Shown piece after piece: positions 38,943 through 41,369 of a stretch of DNA of 41,369 nt. Each line of letters opens with the position of its first letter. The stretch's first letter is position 1. Made by a program: the position numbers and the translations under genes. Source of the stretch: Pseudomonas sp. ZH-FAD (lineage in GTDB: Bacteria; Pseudomonadota; Gammaproteobacteria; Pseudomonadales; Pseudomonadaceae); the NCBI RefSeq assembly GCF_002803095.1, contig NZ_PGLR01000049.1, forward strand, positions 1-41,369, in the 5' to 3' direction. The notes under the pieces are model-generated. The model saw nothing but the letters and a program-made list of their open reading frames with translations, did no database searches and was not told the origin of the DNA.

Positions 38943-39448
38943 ACGCGCCAGCGCCCCTACCGCTGCGCATCGAGCCGCTGACCCGCGCAGCCTTCGCGCC
39001 CTTCGGTGACGTGATCGAAACAGCCAGTGCCCAATCCTTCCCGATCAACGCCGGCACCACCACGCGCTACCACGACCTGGCCAAAGTGGAGCTGGCCGGC
39101 GAGTCACCGCGCACTCTGGTCAACCTGTTCGAGGGCAGGGCCTGGCACGCGCCCATCGCCATCCACATGCTCGAGCGCCACCCATTAGGCAGCCAGGCGT
39201 TCTACCCGGTGGACGGCGGGCGCATGCTGATCGTCGTCGCCCCACCCGGCGAGCTGGACGAGTCGCAGATCCGCGCCTTCATCAGCGCACCGGACCAGGG
39301 CGTGAACTACGCCCGCGGCACCTGGCACCACCCGCTGCTGTGCTTGCAGCACCCCGGCCGATTCATCGTGGTGGACCGTGGCGGCGAGGGTCACAACTGC
39401 GACGAGCAGGTGTTGAAACAACCACTGAGTGTGCTGAACCTGCAGTAA
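38939..39448 (+). CDS. allA: Ureidoglycolate lyase (AllA family)
   Basis: The 169-residue protein belongs to the AllA cupin-like family, which splits ureidoglycolate into glyoxylate and urea, a late step of allantoin and purine breakdown. Motifs are PLTRAAFAPFGDVIE, RYHDLAKVEL, MLERHPLGSQAFYPV and GVNYARGTWHHPLL. The GTG start overlaps the ATPase stop codon (GTGA), so it is translationally coupled to the transporter. No other purine or allantoin gene is in the window. The set may therefore import a ureide and finish it here, or the AllA-like enzyme may act on a different ureido or carboxylate compound. Confidence 0.87.
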   Translation: MNAPAPLPLRIEPLTRAAFAPFGDVIETASAQSFPINAGTTTRYHDLAKVELAGESPRTLVNLFEGRAWHAPIAIHMLERHPLGSQAFYPVDGGRMLIVVAPPGELDESQIRAFISAPDQGVNYARGTWHHPLLCLQHPGRFIVVDRGGEGHNCDEQVLKQPLSVLNLQ

Positions 39449-39546
39449 TTACAGGTCTAGACCAGTTTCATGCGACATCCGTATGCGTTGGCTCATGCGC
39501 TCAGTCGTGGCACGATGGCGCGGAAATCGAACGAGATGCCGTAATC

Positions 39547-41049
39547 ATGCCCAAAGCCCCTGCCGAAAGTTTCCCCCTGATCGCTGCCATCGACCTGGGC
39601 TCGAACAGCTTTCACATGGTGCTGGCCAAGGCCGACAATCACGAAATTCGCATCCTCGAGCGCCTCGGCGACAAGGTGCAACTGGCCGCAGGCCTGGACG
39701 ACGAGCGTCAGCTCAGCGAAGAAGCGATGCAGCGCGGGCTCGACTGCCTGCGCCGCTTCGCCCAGTTCACCAACACGCTGCCGGAAGGCGCCGTACGCAT
39801 CGTCGGCACCAACGCCCTGCGTGAGGCGCGCAACCGCGCGGTGTTCATCCGCCGCGCCGAGGAGATCCTCGGCCATCAGGTCGAGGTAATTTCCGGTCGC
39901 GAGGAAGCACGCCTGATCTACCTCGGCGTCTCCCACAGCATCGCCGACACCCCCGGCAAGCGCCTGGTCGCCGACATCGGCGGCGGCAGCACCGAGTTCA
40001 TCATCGGCCAGCGCTTCGAGCCGCTGCTGCGCGAGAGCCTGCAGATGGGCTGCGTGAGCTTCACTCAGCGTTATTTCAAGGACGGCAAGATCACCCCGGC
40101 GCGCTACGCCCAGGCCTACACCGCTGCTCGACTGGAACTGATGGGCATCGAACAGGGCCTGCGCCGTCTCGGCTGGGAAGACGCCGTTGGCGCCTCCGGC
40201 ACCATCAAGGCCATCGGCCTGGCGACCAAGGCCGCCGGCCTCGGTAATGGCGAGGTCACGGTCGAAGGCCTGGCCTGGCTCAAGCGCAAGCTGTTCAAGC
40301 TCGGCGAGGTGGAGAAGATCGATCTGGACGGCATCAAGCCGGATCGTCGCGGCATCTTCCCCGCCGGCCTGGCAATTCTCGAAGCGATCTTCGATGCCTG
40401 CGACATCCAGCGCATGAGCCATTCCGAGGGCGCATTGCGTGAGGGCGTGCTCTACGACCTGCTCGGCCGCCATCAGCATGAAGACGTACGCGAACGCACC
40501 CTGGCGGCGTTCATGGAGCGCTACCACGTCGATGTCGACCAGGCCGCACGGGTCGAGGCCAAGGCGCTGTCGGCGCTGGACAAGGTGTCCGCCGATTGGG
40601 GCCTGACCGACGACTGGCACCGCGAACTGCTGAGCTGGGGCGCCAAGGTGCACGAGGTGGGTCTGGATATCGCCCACTACCAGTACCACAAGCACGGCGC
40701 CTATCTGATCGAGCACTCCGACCTGGCCGGCTTCTCGCGACAGGATCAGCAGATGCTCGCCCTGCTGGTGCGCGGCCACCGCCGCAACATTCCCAAGGAC
40801 AAGTTCGCCGACTTCGGCGAGGAAGGCGTGAAGCTGATGCGCCTGTGCGTGCTGCTGCGCTTCGCCATTCTGTTCCACCACATCCGTGGTACGCAGGACA
40901 TGCCACAGGTGCAGTTCAAGGCCGGCGACAACAGCCTGGAGATCGTCTTCCCTGAAGGCTGGCTGGCCGCCAACCCGCTGACCCTGGCGGACTTCGAGGC
41001 CGAAGCTGCGTGGCTCAGCCGTATCGATCTGACCTTGAGTGTGCGTTGA
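39547..41049 (+). CDS. ppx: Exopolyphosphatase Ppx
   Basis: The 500-residue Ppx/GppA-family enzyme removes terminal phosphate from long polyphosphate, or acts on pppGpp. The first phosphate loop is AAIDLGSNSFHMVLAK, the second ADIGGGSTEFIIG, and GASGTIKAIG follows. The C-terminal HD-like part includes GAKVHEVGLDIAHYQYHKHG. The ATG at 39547 gives the expected MPKAPAESFPLIAAIDLGSN. The frame extends upstream into allA without support. Convergent ppk at the window end completes the polyphosphate pair. In P. aeruginosa ppx directly neighbours trxA, so the transporter operon separates them here. Confidence 0.95.
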   Translation: MPKAPAESFPLIAAIDLGSNSFHMVLAKADNHEIRILERLGDKVQLAAGLDDERQLSEEAMQRGLDCLRRFAQFTNTLPEGAVRIVGTNALREARNRAVFIRRAEEILGHQVEVISGREEARLIYLGVSHSIADTPGKRLVADIGGGSTEFIIGQRFEPLLRESLQMGCVSFTQRYFKDGKITPARYAQAYTAARLELMGIEQGLRRLGWEDAVGASGTIKAIGLATKAAGLGNGEVTVEGLAWLKRKLFKLGEVEKIDLDGIKPDRRGIFPAGLAILEAIFDACDIQRMSHSEGALREGVLYDLLGRHQHEDVRERTLAAFMERYHVDVDQAARVEAKALSALDKVSADWGLTDDWHRELLSWGAKVHEVGLDIAHYQYHKHGAYLIEHSDLAGFSRQDQQMLALLVRGHRRNIPKDKFADFGEEGVKLMRLCVLLRFAILFHHIRGTQDMPQVQFKAGDNSLEIVFPEGWLAANPLTLADFEAEAAWLSRIDLTLSVR

Positions 41050-41055
41050 TACCCA

Positions 41056-41113
41056 GGTGCGCATGGCGCACCCTACGGGCGCGGCTCGGTCTGTAGGGCG
41101 GGTGAAACCCGCC
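41056..41113. repeat. Two GTAG-headed REP-like units, heads facing each other
   Basis: A minus-strand unit (41076-41056), GTAG plus stem GGTGCGC/GCGCACC, is followed by a plus-strand unit (41093-41113), GTAG plus stem GGCGGGT/ACCCGCC. The stems differ and the heads point inward, opposite to the other pairs. Confidence 0.65.
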
Positions 41114-41256
41114 AGGACCACAAAGCCCCCTCTCTCGCCCTTCGGGCACCCCGTTCCGCGCCCCAGCCTGATCGCCAGCGATCAGGCGCTCATCGGCGCA
41201 GGAAGTACGTCGCAAAGCTAAGGCACGCGGCCTCAACCCTCTCCCGCCCTTCGGGC

Positions 41257-41282
41257 ACCCTCTCCCATGAATGGGAGAGGGT
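41257..41282. repeat. Perfect inverted repeat between ppx and ppk
   Basis: ACCCTCTCCCAT and ATGGGAGAGGGT are perfect 12-base arms around GA. A further partial copy of the left arm (ACCCTCTCCC) begins near 41236. It may act as a hairpin at the end of the convergent transcripts. Confidence 0.6.
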
Positions 41283-41290
41283 CATCAGAA

Positions 41291-41311
41291 GGCTGCACGC
41301 AGCCGCTTTTT
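41291..41311 (+). terminator. Possible rightward terminator after ppx
   Basis: GGCTGC-AC-GCAGCC is followed by GCTTTTT. It touches the stop codon of the convergent ppk gene and lies about 240 bases after ppx. Confidence 0.4.
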
Positions 41312-41369
41312 ATCGAGCGATGATCACCGGCGCGGTCAGCTTCTCCAGCAGCCCGGACTGAGCGCTGCG
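41310..41369 (-). CDS. ppk: C-terminal end of polyphosphate kinase (start outside window)
   Basis: The last 19 codons on the minus strand read RSAQSGLLEKLTAPVIIAR followed by TAA. The short tail and its convergent position beside ppx agree with polyphosphate kinase Ppk, which makes polyphosphate from ATP. In P. aeruginosa ppx and ppk are convergent neighbours. The stretch is too short for proof by sequence alone. Confidence 0.6.
   Translation of the reverse strand, partial: RSAQSGLLEKLTAPVIIAR

Noticed and set aside
481..41113. GTAG palindromes considered as CRISPR repeats or transcription terminators
   Set aside because: They occur singly or in inverted pairs far apart, without regular spacers or T-runs.
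39493..41121. 542-codon minus-strand frame opposite ppx
   Set aside because: It is antisense to a complete exopolyphosphatase and shows only an Ala/Gln/His-rich composition.

Overview
The window is a GC-rich chromosomal segment from a Pseudomonas, probably of the P. mendocina/P. oleovorans group. Gene content and protein sequence are Pseudomonas throughout: spu polyamine genes, aguRBA, the ygfB-zapA-6S RNA-fau block, and rho-trxA-ppx-ppk. The species group is inferred mainly from the GTAG-headed intergenic palindromes and is less certain. No phage, insertion sequence, CRISPR array, rRNA or tRNA was found. Almost all sequence is coding. The exceptions are a 794-base gap before spuB, several repeat-filled gaps of about 300 bases, and the 6S RNA gene.

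Region 1 (1-8410) handles polyamines and agmatine. A truncated spuC and spuI run leftward. spuB, an orphan polyamine-binding protein, aguR, aguB and aguA run rightward. Agmatine is converted to N-carbamoylputrescine and then putrescine (AguA, AguB), which the gamma-glutamylation route (SpuI/SpuB) and SpuC degrade further. AguR probably acts on a repeated ATCGGAT heptamer upstream of aguB.

Region 2 (8433-9843) is a compact sulfur module: a BigR/SqrR-like ArsR repressor with two cysteines, a split YeeE/YedE transporter and a DUF2892 protein. A perfect AT-rich palindrome covers its promoter. Region 3 (10121-14877) holds gcvT-gcvH without gcvP, and the hitA-hitB iron(III) uptake genes.

Region 4 (14925-21845) is the conserved ubi-pepP-ygfB / zapB-like-zapA-6S-fau block, two tiny leftward reading frames and an EVE protein. 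Region 5 (21895-28714) has a CHASE-PAS-GGDEF diguanylate cyclase and an HlyD/RbbA/permease export operon. Region 6 (28866-34942) has a FliL-like protein, a quinone oxidoreductase, ubiD overlapped by a 2Fe-2S flavin-reductase-like gene, rho and trxA.

Region 7 (35114-39448) lies between trxA and ppx. It encodes a GntR/FCD regulator, a four-gene polar amino-acid-type ABC transporter and ureidoglycolate lyase. A sigma-54 -24/-12 promoter, an NtrC-like site and a perfect palindromic operator precede the transporter, suggesting a nitrogen-scavenging operon. ppx and the end of ppk close the window.

The least explained signal is a pair of dispersed 121-137-base elements (11729-11849 on plus, 19409-19545 on minus). 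They share loop sequences but have changed both sides of three stems in a compensatory way. The two copies therefore appear to conserve a secondary structure. Many other gaps carry REP-like palindromes with a common GTAG or GTGG head and several different stems.
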